A DNA stretch of 64,000 nucleotides from Betaproteobacteria bacterium (lineage in GTDB: Bacteria; Pseudomonadota; Gammaproteobacteria; Burkholderiales; SG8-39): contig JACRAS010000008.1 of NCBI GenBank assembly GCA_016234705.1, positions 1 through 64,000 of the forward strand, read 5' to 3'. Both the position numbers and the translations under genes were made by a program. Positions within the stretch are counted from its first letter, which is position 1, and the number at the start of each line of letters is the position of its first letter. This document shows, piece after piece, positions 54,018 to 63,090 of the stretch. The notes beneath the pieces are model-generated. The model saw only the letters and a program-made list of their open reading frames with translations, was not told the origin of the DNA and did no database searches.

Positions 54018-54938
54018 TCAGCCTTCCGCAAAATAGTCTGAGTCAAGCTTCTTCACCTCATAGGCTGCGACAGTTGTTACGCCAACTCCGAAATCGATCA
54101 TTAGGCGGGCCAGCGTTTTTCCATCAATAAGCACGATCTTGGAATCGATTCGAGAGACGTACTCACTTGCCTCCTTCGAGAAGTCCGACGTGGTGATAAA
54201 AATGCCTTTTCGTGCGCGCTGCCCTTGGAGCGCGCCGGCGAATTTCTGAATCTCTGGTCGACCGATCGTAGCCTCCCAGCGTTTCGCCTGAATGTAAATG
54301 CTATCAAGCCCGAGATGATCTTCCTTGATGATCCCGTCAATACCTTCGTCGCCGCTACGACCGATTGCCTTGCCCGCATCCTTCCGGCTTCCTCCATAAC
54401 CCATCTTTACGAGAAGCTCCACGACAATATTTTCAAACAGGACCGGGTCAGACGCTTTCAGCGTCTGCAAAATCTCGCCGGCAAGTTCCAAACGCAGGCG
54501 TTCATACGCGGTTTCAAGAGCCTCATGCGGCGTCTGTGACGGCGTCTGTTCGATATCTGGCTGGGAACTGGAATCTTCTACCGATCCTTCTTTTCTCCCA
54601 GTTCTGAACTCCAGAAATTCTGGAAAGCGCTCTAGATACTTGACATTGATTTCGCGAGGGCTTTCTTGCACTACAGCGCGACCTCGATCGGTTATCTGAA
54701 AGTATCCGCGACGGGGCGAAATGAGTAGGCCCGCCTTCTTGAGGTAAGTACGTGCCCATCCAATGCGATTGATGAACACTGGCTGCTGCCCGCTGGGCAG
54801 GAACTCACTGACCTCCTCGGATGTGAGTTTAAAATCCTGCGCGAGCCTCTGGGCAGCGTCTTTCAGCTGATGTTCTTGGCTGTCAGCCGCGTACCGCAGG
54901 AGCGGAAGCATGCAGCTTTGGTAGTCTGGAATTGGCAT
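54018..54938 (-). CDS. Mrr-type restriction endonuclease (type IV)
   Basis: The 306-aa protein (ATG at 54938; 54962 also possible) has an N-terminal winged-helix Mrr_N domain (PDYQSCMLPLLRYAADSQEH, INRIGWARTYLKKAGLL, GYFQITDRG) and a C-terminal PD-(D/E)xK nuclease: LLVKMGYGGSRKDAGKAIGRSGDEGIDGII with the catalytic Asp, then YIQAKRW (QxK) and IFITTSDFSKEA. Mrr enzymes cut DNA carrying foreign methylation. With the AlbA-type ATPase it forms a two-gene accessory block between argB and PCu(A)C. No cognate methyltransferase is present, as expected of type IV. Confidence 0.93.
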   Translation of the reverse strand: MPIPDYQSCMLPLLRYAADSQEHQLKDAAQRLAQDFKLTSEEVSEFLPSGQQPVFINRIGWARTYLKKAGLLISPRRGYFQITDRGRAVVQESPREINVKYLERFPEFLEFRTGRKEGSVEDSSSQPDIEQTPSQTPHEALETAYERLRLELAGEILQTLKASDPVLFENIVVELLVKMGYGGSRKDAGKAIGRSGDEGIDGIIKEDHLGLDSIYIQAKRWEATIGRPEIQKFAGALQGQRARKGIFITTSDFSKEASEYVSRIDSKIVLIDGKTLARLMIDFGVGVTTVAAYEVKKLDSDYFAEG

Positions 54939-55162
54939 CAACCTCTCCTGCGGGCGCAACAAGAAGTCGGCCCTTTAAGGGGCCTTATAAAACACCCCAA
55001 GACCGGGCCGCGTTGGCTCAGGGTACCGCTAATCCCTTGGTTGCTCAACCGCGTGAATCGCGATATGGCTACGCGCTAGGCTACGCGTGGGTTGCTGGTT
55101 TTCAAAGTGTGAAATGTGGGCGCCATTGGAGGGCCGCCCCGCGCGCCGCCGCCATGACGCGA

Positions 55163-55639
55163 TTAATGCTTATGCTCCGCGCTCGCGCCGAGCTCGCGCA
55201 CCTGCGCCTTGATCTCGATGGTCTTGAACGTCTTGTCCTTGGCCTCGAAGCGCAGCCGGATCGGCACCGCCTCGCCTTTCTTCAGCGGCTGCTTCAGGTC
55301 CATCAGCATCATGTGGTAGCCGCCGGGCTTCAGCTCCACCGCCTTGCCCGCGGGCAGATCCAGCTTCGGGATGGCGCGCATTTTCATGACGTCGTTTTCC
55401 ATTTTCATCTCGTGGATCTGCACCGAACCCGCGACCGGGCTCTCGACCGCCACCAGGCTGGCCGACTCGGTGGCGGTGAGCTGCATGAAGGCGCCGGTCG
55501 CCTTCTGGCCGCGCACGGTGCCGCGCACCCAAGGTTCCTTGATGGTCACCTCTTGCGCATGGACCACGCTGGTCGGTAGACCGCCGCCGAGCACCAGGCC
55601 GATGGAACCGAACAGGACGGCTCGTGTGGAATGTTTCAT
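55163..55639 (-). CDS. Copper chaperone PCu(A)C
   Basis: This is a 158-aa periplasmic protein with signal peptide (ending VVHA). The copper motif is complete: IHEMKMENDVMKM then PGGYHMMLMDL, i.e. H(M)x10Mx21HxM. It delivers Cu(I) to the CuA or CuB site of cytochrome oxidases, often with a SCO protein. A SCO gene occurs at 33.7 kb, yet the aa3 oxidase cluster at 38-39 kb is lost or truncated, so it may serve another copper oxidase. The tail ends EHKH. The start at 55639 is preferred over 55651. Confidence 0.92.
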   Translation of the reverse strand: MKHSTRAVLFGSIGLVLGGGLPTSVVHAQEVTIKEPWVRGTVRGQKATGAFMQLTATESASLVAVESPVAGSVQIHEMKMENDVMKMRAIPKLDLPAGKAVELKPGGYHMMLMDLKQPLKKGEAVPIRLRFEAKDKTFKTIEIKAQVRELGASAEHKH

Positions 55640-55675
55640 TTTTTTCTCCATGGAAAATTAGAGCTAATTACAAAG

Positions 55676-55739
55676 TGAGGGGATACCTCCCCTCACACTC
55701 CCCTAATTCGGGGGCCGTTTCGGTAATTCTGAAACGGCC
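55676..55739 (-). repeat. Bipartite hairpin element, copy B
   Basis: GTGAGGGA-TACC-TCCCCTCAC (55676-55696, one bulge) and a second stem GGCCGTTTC/GAAACGGCC (55713-55739) are joined by CTCCCCTAA. Copy A has the same first hairpin and CTCCCCTA linker with a different second stem. On the minus strand the order is hslU stop, variable hairpin, G-rich hairpin, TTGTAATT, PCu(A)C gene. Confidence 0.75.
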
Positions 55740-55741
55740 AC

Positions 55742-57100
55742 TTACAATACGTAGCGCGCCAGGTCTTCGGATTGCGCCAGCTCTTTCAGGCGCGCATCGA
55801 CATAGGCGGCGTCGATGGTGATGCTCTCGTCATTGCGCTTGCCCGCGTCGAAGGAAATTTCCTCCAGCAGCTTTTCCATCACCGTGTACAGGCGGCGCGC
55901 GCCGATGTTCTCGGTTTTCTCGTTGACGGCGTGGGCGATCTCGGCCAGGCGCTTGATGCCCTCGGGCTGGAACCGAAGCTTCACGCCCTCGGTTTCGAGC
56001 AGCGCCTGATACTGGCGCGTGAGACAGGCGTCGGTCTGGGTGAGAATGCTCTCGAAATCCGCGACCGAGAGCGAGTCGAGCTCGACGCGTATCGGCAGTC
56101 GCCCCTGCAGCTCGGGGATGAGGTCCGAAGGCTTGGCCATGTGGAACGCGCCGCTGGCGATGAACAGGATGTGGTCGGTCTTGACCATGCCGTACTTGGT
56201 CGAGACCGTGGTGCCCTCGACCAGGGGCAGGAGGTCGCGTTGCACGCCCTGGCGCGAGACGTCGGCGCCGGCGATCTCGGAGCGGCTGGCGATCTTGTCG
56301 ATCTCGTCGATGAAAACAATGCCGTTCTCCTCGGCATTGGCAAGGGCATGGGTCTTCAGATCCTCGTCGTTCACCAACCGCGCCGCCTCTTCTTCCGCGG
56401 CAAGCTTCAACGCCTCGCGGATTTTCAGCTTGCGCGTCTTCCTGCGGCTGCCGGACATATTCTGGAACATGCCCTGGATCTGTGACGTCAGCTCCTCCAT
56501 CCCGGGCGGAGCGAAGATTTCCATTTGCGCCTGCGGCGTGGCCACTTCGATCTCGATCTCGCGCTCGTCGAGCTCGCCTTCGCGCAGCTTCTTCCTGAAT
56601 TTCTGCCGTGTCGCCGATGCTTGCGTGTTTTCCGGGGGAGCGGAGGTGCCCGCTTCCGCTGCATCGAACGACTCCGACCGGCGGGCCTGGGGAAGGAGCA
56701 CATCGAGGATACGTTCCTCGGCCGCATCCTCGGCGCGGCTTTTGACCTTGCGCATGGCCTGCTCGCGCGTCTGCTTGACGCTGATCTCGACCAGATCGCG
56801 CACGATGGTGTCGACGTCGCGCCCGACATAGCCGACTTCGGTGAACTTGGTCGCCTCGACCTTGATGAAAGGCGCGTCCGCGAGTTTGGCCAGGCGCCGC
56901 GCGATCTCGGTCTTGCCCACGCCGGTCGGCCCGATCATGAGTATATTCTTCGGCGTGATCTCCTGGCGCAGGGGTTCGGCCACCTGCTGCCGGCGCCAGC
57001 GGTTCCTGAGGGCGATGGCGACCGCGCGCTTGGCGCGATCCTGACCGATGATGTGCTTGTCCAGTTCGTGGACGATTTCCTGCGGGGTCATTTGTGACAT
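55742..57100 (-). CDS. hslU: ATP-dependent protease ATPase subunit HslU
   Basis: HslU is the AAA+ unfoldase of the HslUV protease. The 452-aa protein has Walker [16 protein letters not shown], the pore loop GYVGRD, the I domain (about 110-230), Walker [11 protein letters not shown], sensor [24 protein letters not shown] and the C-terminal LARYVL that inserts into HslV. It follows hslV by 54 nt. Confidence 0.97.
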   Translation of the reverse strand: MSQMTPQEIVHELDKHIIGQDRAKRAVAIALRNRWRRQQVAEPLRQEITPKNILMIGPTGVGKTEIARRLAKLADAPFIKVEATKFTEVGYVGRDVDTIVRDLVEISVKQTREQAMRKVKSRAEDAAEERILDVLLPQARRSESFDAAEAGTSAPPENTQASATRQKFRKKLREGELDEREIEIEVATPQAQMEIFAPPGMEELTSQIQGMFQNMSGSRRKTRKLKIREALKLAAEEEAARLVNDEDLKTHALANAEENGIVFIDEIDKIASRSEIAGADVSRQGVQRDLLPLVEGTTVSTKYGMVKTDHILFIASGAFHMAKPSDLIPELQGRLPIRVELDSLSVADFESILTQTDACLTRQYQALLETEGVKLRFQPEGIKRLAEIAHAVNEKTENIGARRLYTVMEKLLEEISFDAGKRNDESITIDAAYVDARLKELAQSEDLARYVL

Positions 57101-57154
57101 GGCTGATTAGCGAAGGCGGAAGCGGTGGACAACGCCGGTCTTACGCCTCTTTCC

Positions 57155-57691
57155 TCACTCAAGGGTTTCGATCACGAGCTGCTGGTTGGTATAGATGCAA
57201 ATATCGGCGGCAATGCCGAGCGACTTGACCACGATTTCCTTCGGCGTGAGCGCGGTGTTTTCCAGCAGCGCCCGCGCCGCCGACTGGGCGTAAGGCCCAC
57301 CAGAACCGATGGCCAGGAGACCGAGTTCCGGCTCGAGCACGTCGCCCATGCCGGTGATGATGAGCGAGGTTTCGCGATCAGCCACCGCCAGCATCGCCTC
57401 CAGGCGCCGCAGTACGCGGTCGGTGCGCCAGTCCTTGGCCAGCTCCACCGCGGAGCGCAGCAAGTTGCCCTGGTGCTTCTCCAGCTTGGCCTCGAAACGC
57501 TCGAACAGGGTGAAGGCATCGGCCGTGCCGCCGGCGAATCCGGCCAGGATACGATCATGGTACAGGCGCCGCACTTTGCGCGCGCCGGACTTGATCACGA
57601 TATTGCCCAGGGTGACCTGGCCGTCCCCGCCCAGCGCGACGGTGTGGCCGCGGCGCGCGGACAGGATGGTGGTGCCACGAAATTGTTCCAT
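57155..57691 (-). CDS. hslV: ATP-dependent protease subunit HslV
   Basis: HslV is the threonine protease of the complex. The 178-aa protein begins [15 protein letters not shown]; removal of the leader exposes Thr as nucleophile, then [13 protein letters not shown] with the supporting residues and [14 protein letters not shown]-like helices. A longer frame reaching 58339 overlaps znuB in another frame and is not coding. A candidate sigma-32 promoter lies upstream. Confidence 0.96.
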   Translation of the reverse strand: MEQFRGTTILSARRGHTVALGGDGQVTLGNIVIKSGARKVRRLYHDRILAGFAGGTADAFTLFERFEAKLEKHQGNLLRSAVELAKDWRTDRVLRRLEAMLAVADRETSLIITGMGDVLEPELGLLAIGSGGPYAQSAARALLENTALTPKEIVVKSLGIAADICIYTNQQLVIETLE

Positions 57692-57727
57692 AGAGAATGG
57701 GACCTGTCTGGCGCAGTGAATGTTCAA

Positions 57728-57755
57728 AGATGGGGGCGGTTTTTCCGGAATCAAC
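57728..57755 (-). promoter_or_regulatory. Candidate heat-shock (sigma-32) promoter of hslVU
   Basis: On the minus strand GTTGATT (57755-57749), 13 nt and CCCCATCT (57735-57728) approximate the sigma-32 consensus CTTGAAA-N11-16-CCCCATNT, with a perfect -10. It overlaps the last bases of znuB and would give a leader of about 30 nt. Confidence 0.55.
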
Positions 57756-58515
57756 CCGGCGGTGCGGGACGGCGCTCCAGGCCGGCGGCAAGCATCGCCA
57801 CCAGCGCCATCGCCCAGACGATCATGGCGCCGGAGGGCAGATCCAGCCACAAGGACGCCACCAGGCCGAGCGCATAGCCCGCCAAGCCGACCGCGTAGGC
57901 TTTCACATGGCGGCGGCGCGACGCATAGTAGGTGGCCAGCGCCGGCACGACCAGCGAAGCGAACACCAGGTAGAGCCCGACCAACTGCACCGAAAACGTG
58001 ACGGCGCAGGCGAACAGGGCGTAAAAACCGACGCGCCCGAGGCGCGAGCCCAGGCCAAACCAGATTGCCAGTATCGCCGCGTAGATCAAGGCTTCCAGCG
58101 GCAACCGGGCCGGGCTCACCCACAGGATCTGGCCTACGAGCAGATCCTTGAGATGTTCGCCGCCGTGGGGATTGCTGGCGAGCAACAGGATGGCGCCGCT
58201 CGCGCCGAGGACGAACACCACGCCGATGATCGCCTCCTGCACTTCGGGCCAGCGCTTTTCGGTCCAGGTGAGTACAAAAGCCGTGACCAACGCGGCAGCC
58301 AGTGCTGAAATCTGCACCGCCACGCCCTGCGGCTCCCAACCGAGGAAATCGGCGAAAATCACGCCCACGCCCGCGATTTGCGCCACGGCGAGATCGATGA
58401 ACACGATGCCGCGCTTGAGCACCTCGAAGCCGAACGGAACCAGGGCCGCCGTGACCAGCAATCCGGCGATGAACGCCGGTCCGAGTATCGACAGGACCGC
58501 CGCCGAGTCGTTCAT
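57751..58515 (-). CDS. znuB: Zinc/metal ABC transporter permease (ZnuB-like)
   Basis: The 254-aa ABC-3 family permease has about eight membrane helices and the [27 protein letters not shown] and [16 protein letters not shown] family blocks. Its start overlaps the znuA stop as ATGA. No ABC ATPase gene lies on either side; hslV follows. Zinc is inferred from the ZnuA partner and the porin; manganese cannot be excluded. Confidence 0.88.
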   Translation of the reverse strand: MNDSAAVLSILGPAFIAGLLVTAALVPFGFEVLKRGIVFIDLAVAQIAGVGVIFADFLGWEPQGVAVQISALAAALVTAFVLTWTEKRWPEVQEAIIGVVFVLGASGAILLLASNPHGGEHLKDLLVGQILWVSPARLPLEALIYAAILAIWFGLGSRLGRVGFYALFACAVTFSVQLVGLYLVFASLVVPALATYYASRRRHVKAYAVGLAGYALGLVASLWLDLPSGAMIVWAMALVAMLAAGLERRPAPPG

Positions 58516-59432
58516 TTCAGCACCGCCAGCAGCCGCGCCAGGGTGTCGTTGAACAAGCCGAACAGATCCTTCGCCCTGTCGCTGCCGCCGACGGTGAACG
58601 GCAGCATGACAGCGGGAATCTTGGTGCGCTCAGACAGGAATTCGGCCGCCTGGGGATTATGGTAGGCCATGTATACGATCACCTTGGCCGGCTCGGCCTG
58701 CATGCGCGTCACCAGATCGGCCAGGTGCGCGGTAGTAGGCGGTATTCCGGGTTTGGGCTCCAGGCTGCCTACTTCGCGCAGCCCCAGCCATGCATTCAGA
58801 TATCCCATGTTCTTGTGATATACGACCATGGTCAGCCCCCTTAAGGGTGCCGCTTCGGCCTCCCAGCGCCGAGTCGCTTCGCGCCAGCGCGCAAGGAATG
58901 CCGCAGTACGCGAACTGTAGGTCTTGGCATTGGCTGGATCGAGTTGCGCTAGTCGGTCGCCCAACACTTGCGCCACTTTCGCAATATTGTGTGGATCGAG
59001 GTGGATGTGCGGGTTACCCGCCGGGTGAATGTCCCCAAGGGACCGGTCGAGCACCTTCGGAATCTCGAGCCTGAGCACCAATTGCGAAGTTTCCAAATTG
59101 CCGGGCGCACCCGGCTGGATCCGCTCGTTGCCGGATTGCCTCAGCAGCAGCGGCAGCCAGCCGGCTTCCAGCTCCGAACCCGTGCACACCACCAGGTCGG
59201 CGTTCCTCGCCCGGGCGATCAGGCTGGGCCTGGCTTCGATGTGGTGCGCGTCCTGCAAAGCCGTGGTAGCACTGGATACCGCAGCGATGTCACCGGCTAG
59301 TTCCTGCACCAGAGCGGCCCATTCCGGCTCGCAGGCGAGCACCTTGAGCGCCGCCGTCGCCGGCTGCGCCAGCAGCGCCGTGAGCAACAACAACAGTGCC
59401 GCCGGCCGGATCGAACTGATCAGTCTTTTCAT
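58512..59432 (-). CDS. znuA: Zinc/metal ABC transporter substrate-binding protein (ZnuA-like)
   Basis: The ~306-aa periplasmic protein (start ATG 59432, signal [17 protein letters not shown]; ATGs at 59450 and 59444 also possible) shows the cluster A-I metal site: His in [11 protein letters not shown], His in [10 protein letters not shown], His in [15 protein letters not shown] and a later acidic region. The His/Asp-rich loop of many zinc ZnuA proteins is missing. It starts 33 nt after the porin stop. Confidence 0.9.
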   Translation of the reverse strand: MKRLISSIRPAALLLLLTALLAQPATAALKVLACEPEWAALVQELAGDIAAVSSATTALQDAHHIEARPSLIARARNADLVVCTGSELEAGWLPLLLRQSGNERIQPGAPGNLETSQLVLRLEIPKVLDRSLGDIHPAGNPHIHLDPHNIAKVAQVLGDRLAQLDPANAKTYSSRTAAFLARWREATRRWEAEAAPLRGLTMVVYHKNMGYLNAWLGLREVGSLEPKPGIPPTTAHLADLVTRMQAEPAKVIVYMAYHNPQAAEFLSERTKIPAVMLPFTVGGSDRAKDLFGLFNDTLARLLAVLK

Positions 59433-59464
59433 CGCGTTTCCCATATTCATGTGCAGACCCGTCC

Positions 59465-60916
59465 TCAAAACTTGTGCGCGCCGTGCGCGCCCAGGCTCAT
59501 GCTGTACTGCAGGAACACCTGCTTGTCGGTCGCGCCCAGCCGCGACTTGTCGCTCGCGAACTGCAGTCGCAGGCGGCTGAATTCGCTCGGATTGAAGTCG
59601 AGCATCAGCGTGTTGCGCGTGGGGTTGTAGCGCGAATGAATAGGGAAGTCCGCGGCGCTGAGCGCGCCGCTATCCACCTGCCCCAATTTCACGCTACCCG
59701 AGCTCAGGCGGTCGTAGCGGTAGCCGGCGCGCCACATCGGCATGAACTGGTACACGCCCTGCGCGTACCAGCCCGACTGCACCGAGCGCAGCGTGCCGGT
59801 CGAGGTTCCGCGGAACGCGGCGGCGTTTGCGCTGTTGTAGGTGAGATTGCCGTCCTCGCTGCGCCGGAAATATTCGCCCTGCAACTTGAAGTTGGTATTG
59901 ATTCCGTTGCCGTTGGGTGCCCATTTCAGGATTCCGTCCAGCACCCACAAACGGCTCGCGCCGTTGAAACTGTTGTTGACTTCGGTGCCGGTGGAGTCGA
60001 AATCGTTGTAGTTGCGGTTCTGTGTAGTGGTACGCAGGTTAGACAAGCCCAGGCGCCAGGCGGTGCTCGCGCCGATATCCCCGCCCAGGCGCGCGAACAG
60101 GTTGGCGGCACCGGAACCGTTTTTGTCGCGATCGCTGCCCGGAAAGCGGCGGCCGCGGCCGGCTTCGGCACCCAGTTCGAAGTAGGTGTCGGTCGGCGCC
60201 AGCCATCTAAGCTGCAGCCCGTCGTCAGCGAGCTGATTGCCGAGAAATACTTTGTTCGCCAGCGGCGCGTCGGTGAAATCCCAGGCATGAGCATGAATTT
60301 CGTTCTGATAACCGATGCTGGAATAAAACCGTCCCGCTTTCAGCGTGAAACCGTTGGACAAACCGAGCGACTGGAGATAGCCCTCCTCCACGCCAATGCC
60401 GTTGTCGGGCTGCAGCGCGGCGATCAAAGTCCCGCGGAAATAGTGATCCACGTTGGCCGCGAGCGCGAGTTCGGACTCGCCCAGGCCGAAGCCGCGCTTG
60501 CCCGGCGCGACGTCACCCCCGGTCGGGGCGAAGCCGGTGATGCGGAAGCGCGCCGGATCCTGGGACAAATTGCTGTACACGCCATTCAGGATCAGCGACA
60601 CGGCGGGATTGAAGGCGGCTTCCGATGCAGGGCGGCTGCCAGCCTGGACCGCGGCGGACTCCGCTTTGACCGAGCGCACCACCGCGTTAGCGGCGACGCC
60701 TTCGGCTCTGGCAGCTGCGCCTTCAGCCTTCTGCGATGCGCCCTCCGCCTGCTGCAGGCGTTTCTCCAGCGCTTCGATGCGCTGTTCGTACTCCCGCTTC
60801 ATCTGCTGGACCTGCTCGCGCAGTTCCTTCATTTCGGCATCGGTCACGGCTGCTGCCGTACCCGGCCCTGCCAGCGCGGCGGCCACAGCGGCCGCCAGGA
60901 GGGTTTGCTTGATCAC
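59465..60916 (-). CDS. Outer-membrane porin with N-terminal coiled coil, zinc-operon linked
   Basis: The 483-aa protein starts at a GTG (60916) with AAAGGAA 8 nt upstream. It has a signal peptide (IKQTLLAAAVAAALAGPGTAAA), a coiled coil of about 45 residues (MKELREQVQQMKREYEQRI, ALEKRLQQAEG) and a beta-barrel rich in alternating Tyr/Phe/Arg, ending VFLQYSMSLGAHGAHKF. Its place before znuA suggests it admits zinc or a zinc chelate across the outer membrane; this is inference from gene order. The frame extends upstream to 61285 but that part is antisense overlap with the DUF2946-like gene. Confidence 0.85.
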   Translation of the reverse strand: MIKQTLLAAAVAAALAGPGTAAAVTDAEMKELREQVQQMKREYEQRIEALEKRLQQAEGASQKAEGAAARAEGVAANAVVRSVKAESAAVQAGSRPASEAAFNPAVSLILNGVYSNLSQDPARFRITGFAPTGGDVAPGKRGFGLGESELALAANVDHYFRGTLIAALQPDNGIGVEEGYLQSLGLSNGFTLKAGRFYSSIGYQNEIHAHAWDFTDAPLANKVFLGNQLADDGLQLRWLAPTDTYFELGAEAGRGRRFPGSDRDKNGSGAANLFARLGGDIGASTAWRLGLSNLRTTTQNRNYNDFDSTGTEVNNSFNGASRLWVLDGILKWAPNGNGINTNFKLQGEYFRRSEDGNLTYNSANAAAFRGTSTGTLRSVQSGWYAQGVYQFMPMWRAGYRYDRLSSGSVKLGQVDSGALSAADFPIHSRYNPTRNTLMLDFNPSEFSRLRLQFASDKSRLGATDKQVFLQYSMSLGAHGAHKF

Positions 60917-60999
60917 GTCTGCATTCCTTTCGCAATTCGCCCGACATGGGCCATTTCCCCGGCAGGCGAGCAGCCGGGGAGCGCGAAACAAAGGGGGAG

Positions 61000-61323
61000 C
61001 TAGACGGCGCGCGGAGGGGCGCGCGAGGGAAGGCGGTAGCGAGCGCGTGCTTGCGCCTGGGTGAGAACCCAGGTCGCATGCTCGGACTGAAGAAAATCGA
61101 AATTCTGCAGCGCCGCGGTCGCGACCAGCGCGCTGTCGATGGCATGGAAGGCAAGGCACTGCTCGAGCGGGTGCGAAGCCGGCTTGCCCTTGTGCGGCTG
61201 CGCCAGTTGATCCTGCGCATGCGCCAGCGCGTGCAACTGCACCACCTGCTGGGCGAACAGCACCACAATGGCGAGAAACAGGCACTTCAGCGTGCGTCTG
61301 CCTTGATTGAAGAAATGCGACAT
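61000..61323 (-). CDS. DUF2946-like small membrane-linked protein
   Basis: The 107-aa protein has one N-terminal hydrophobic segment (CLFLAIVVLFAQQVVQLH) followed by HALAHAQDQ, a His/Cys-containing HPLEQCLAFHAIDSALV and an Arg-rich tail. This matches the small DUF2946-type proteins (HxxxH, then C..FH) often encoded beside metal transporters and TonB receptors. It is the likely first gene of the DUF2946-porin-znuA-znuB operon. A metal-binding role is suggested by the His and Cys residues only. Confidence 0.65.
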   Translation of the reverse strand: MSHFFNQGRRTLKCLFLAIVVLFAQQVVQLHALAHAQDQLAQPHKGKPASHPLEQCLAFHAIDSALVATAALQNFDFLQSEHATWVLTQAQARARYRLPSRAPPRAV

Positions 61324-61407
61324 AGGCGGATATTAGTCCAACTCGGGCGCTTGCGCTATTTGCAGCCCATTTGACAGTCTAAGATCAGAAAGGTTGACCG
61401 CCTTCGC

Positions 61408-61908
61408 CTACCCGGGTGCCCATGCGTTGAGACGGGCTTTTACCTCATCAGCAGGCAGACGACACCGCGGATGCGCGGCGATTCTGCTGAGTCCAGTGTA
61501 GAGAAGCGTGGTGTCAACGCAGTTCGAGGCGGCCATTTGGTCGAGCAACCACAAAAGTCCATAGACCTTTCGGCCTCTTGCTTTGGCTTCGCTGCGCAAT
61601 GCTTTGTCGCCCGTCACGAGCGCGCATGCAGGGCGCATGGCGCAGCAAAGAGCGAAACAGTCCGACAAGGACAGCGTTGGCCTTTGCCGTTTCACTGTTT
61701 GAGCGAGCGCCAGTTCGTCGGGTGTGAGCGCCACAACCCCCAAGCCGAGCGCGCGGAGGTACGGACCATTCTCTTTTTCCAGCTCCTTTTCGTATAGCAA
61801 GTCCGGCACGATCAGCGTCAGCCCGCAAGAAAATACCGACTCCAACAACCCGCCCCGCTCCAGGTCGATCAGAATGGAGGTGTCGGAAACCAGAATAAGC
61901 ACGAGCAA
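61408..61908 (-). CDS. PIN-domain ribonuclease-like protein
   Basis: The 166-aa protein shows PIN acidic positions: Asp in VSDTSILIDLERGG, Glu in LLYEKELEKE, Asp in LSLSDCFALCCA and Asp in VTGDKALRSEAKARG. Its start abuts the stop of the Xre-ImmA/IrrE gene (61909), so the two are co-translated. PIN proteins paired with an Xre/ImmA partner behave as toxin-antitoxin-like modules in predictions. It is longer than VapC (about 130 aa), with an extra C-terminal helix region. Confidence 0.82.
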   Translation of the reverse strand: MLVLILVSDTSILIDLERGGLLESVFSCGLTLIVPDLLYEKELEKENGPYLRALGLGVVALTPDELALAQTVKRQRPTLSLSDCFALCCAMRPACALVTGDKALRSEAKARGRKVYGLLWLLDQMAASNCVDTTLLYTGLSRIAAHPRCRLPADEVKARLNAWAPG

Positions 61909-62976
61909 TCACACGGCTTGTGGCATCAGTCTGCGGTCCAATTCTCGGACGCTGATGTTCAAAAGCTCGGCAGCTCTGGATTCCGAAATAGAACCTTCCG
62001 CTACAGCACGCAGGCACATTCGCTCCATGCGCTGAGGCACCTCGGGGGGGAAGCGGTATGGTTCCGTGGACGCGGGACTATTCCATCCCAAGGCCTTAAT
62101 TTGCGCCCATAGTTTGCCATAGGCCGTTTTGGATATTACTCCGAGCTGCGAGCAACGCACTACCAAAGCGGCAATGCTGACCTTGAAGAGTTTCTTCAGT
62201 TCCGCTAGTTCTCCGAGCGAGATCGACTTGCGGTGCTCGCCCAGCAGGCGGTGCATCATCTCCTTTGCCATCAGGAATGCGCCCGCGAAACGATCCGCCG
62301 CTTTTTCCTGCTCGACATCGCTTAGATCGGTAAAGCGAAGAACCAAATGTGCGAGTTCGTGTGCCAAGGTGAACCGTTGGCGCTCGCCGTTGTGGTGCTC
62401 ATTGACGACTATGACCGGGATGTCCCGCTGGCGGGGTTGTTCCACAACGGCCTTCGAGCCCGAAACGTTTTCTGGCAAATCCAAGGAGATCACTTTGATC
62501 CCTCTGTCTTCCAGCAATTCGGCCATCAAGGGAATCGGTTCGATACCCAACGCCCATAGTTTGCGTAGCGATTCTGCCGCCTGTTCCGCATCTTCGATCC
62601 TGTGGATCTGGAACGCTGCGTTTGCCGGTGCGGACCAAGCCTTATCCACGCCAGGCATCAACTCCTCAAGCTCTAGATACCGTTCTACCCGGTCCAGAAC
62701 GACGGCCTCCACGGCACGTTCATCTTTGGTTCCTGCTTGCGGAGCCTTACGGAAGTCCACGCCTGAAAGCTCGATTTCACGTTCGCTGAGAAGGTACTCC
62801 GGCGTAACGTTTAGTGCCTTTGCCAATGCCAACAGAACCGTTGAGCTTGGCATCATTTCGTTTCGTTCGTACTTTCCGATGGCCTGTGCCGATACTTGAC
62901 TTTGAATAGCCGCTTCCAGATCTCTCAACGAAAAGCCACGGCTATCCCGCGTCCTCTTGAGTCGGTTTCCAATCAT
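61909..62976 (-). CDS. Xre helix-turn-helix protein with ImmA/IrrE metallopeptidase domain
   Basis: The 355-aa protein begins at ATG 62976 with an Xre HTH (LKRTRDSRGFSLRDLEAAI, QVSAQAIGKYERNEMMPS). After a linker comes an ImmA/IrrE zinc peptidase with FTLAHELAHLVLRF (HExxH) and EKAADRFAGAFLM (third ligand Glu). The C-terminus (PYRFPPEVPQRMERMCLRAVAEGSIS) is helical. In ImmA-type systems the peptidase removes a repressor; here the HTH and peptidase are fused. With the downstream PIN gene it forms a two-gene module. A strong promoter with half-sites overlapping it is just upstream. Confidence 0.9.
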   Translation of the reverse strand: MIGNRLKRTRDSRGFSLRDLEAAIQSQVSAQAIGKYERNEMMPSSTVLLALAKALNVTPEYLLSEREIELSGVDFRKAPQAGTKDERAVEAVVLDRVERYLELEELMPGVDKAWSAPANAAFQIHRIEDAEQAAESLRKLWALGIEPIPLMAELLEDRGIKVISLDLPENVSGSKAVVEQPRQRDIPVIVVNEHHNGERQRFTLAHELAHLVLRFTDLSDVEQEKAADRFAGAFLMAKEMMHRLLGEHRKSISLGELAELKKLFKVSIAALVVRCSQLGVISKTAYGKLWAQIKALGWNSPASTEPYRFPPEVPQRMERMCLRAVAEGSISESRAAELLNISVRELDRRLMPQAV

Positions 62977-62994
62977 CGCGCTCTCCCGGTGATG

Positions 62995-63045
62995 GTTTAC
63001 AACGTGACAGATCGGAGTATATTTTGTAAACTTTCTATTGTCAAC
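62995..63045 (-). promoter_or_regulatory. Sigma-70 promoter with overlapping operator half-sites for the Xre-ImmA/PIN module
   Basis: On the minus strand TTGACA (63044-63039), exactly 17 nt and TATACT (63021-63016) give a near-consensus promoter. TTGTAAAC (63024-63031) and the inverted GTTTACAA (62995-63002) form an 8-bp inverted repeat, and TTGTCAAC (63038-63045) is a third, imperfect copy. These fit binding by the module's own Xre domain. Confidence 0.75.
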
Positions 63046-63090
63046 TCGAATTGAGGTCTCAAAGGACAAAGAGAAAGGAGGAAGAAAATC

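Noticed and set aside
57155-58339. A 394-codon open frame containing hslV
   Set aside because: The part beyond the hslV ATG overlaps znuB in a shadow frame and is Arg/Ala/Gly-rich noise.
61324-61407. Zur box upstream of the DUF2946-porin-znuAB operon
   Set aside because: I looked for a GTTATA/TATAAC-type palindrome and found none; regulation remains open.
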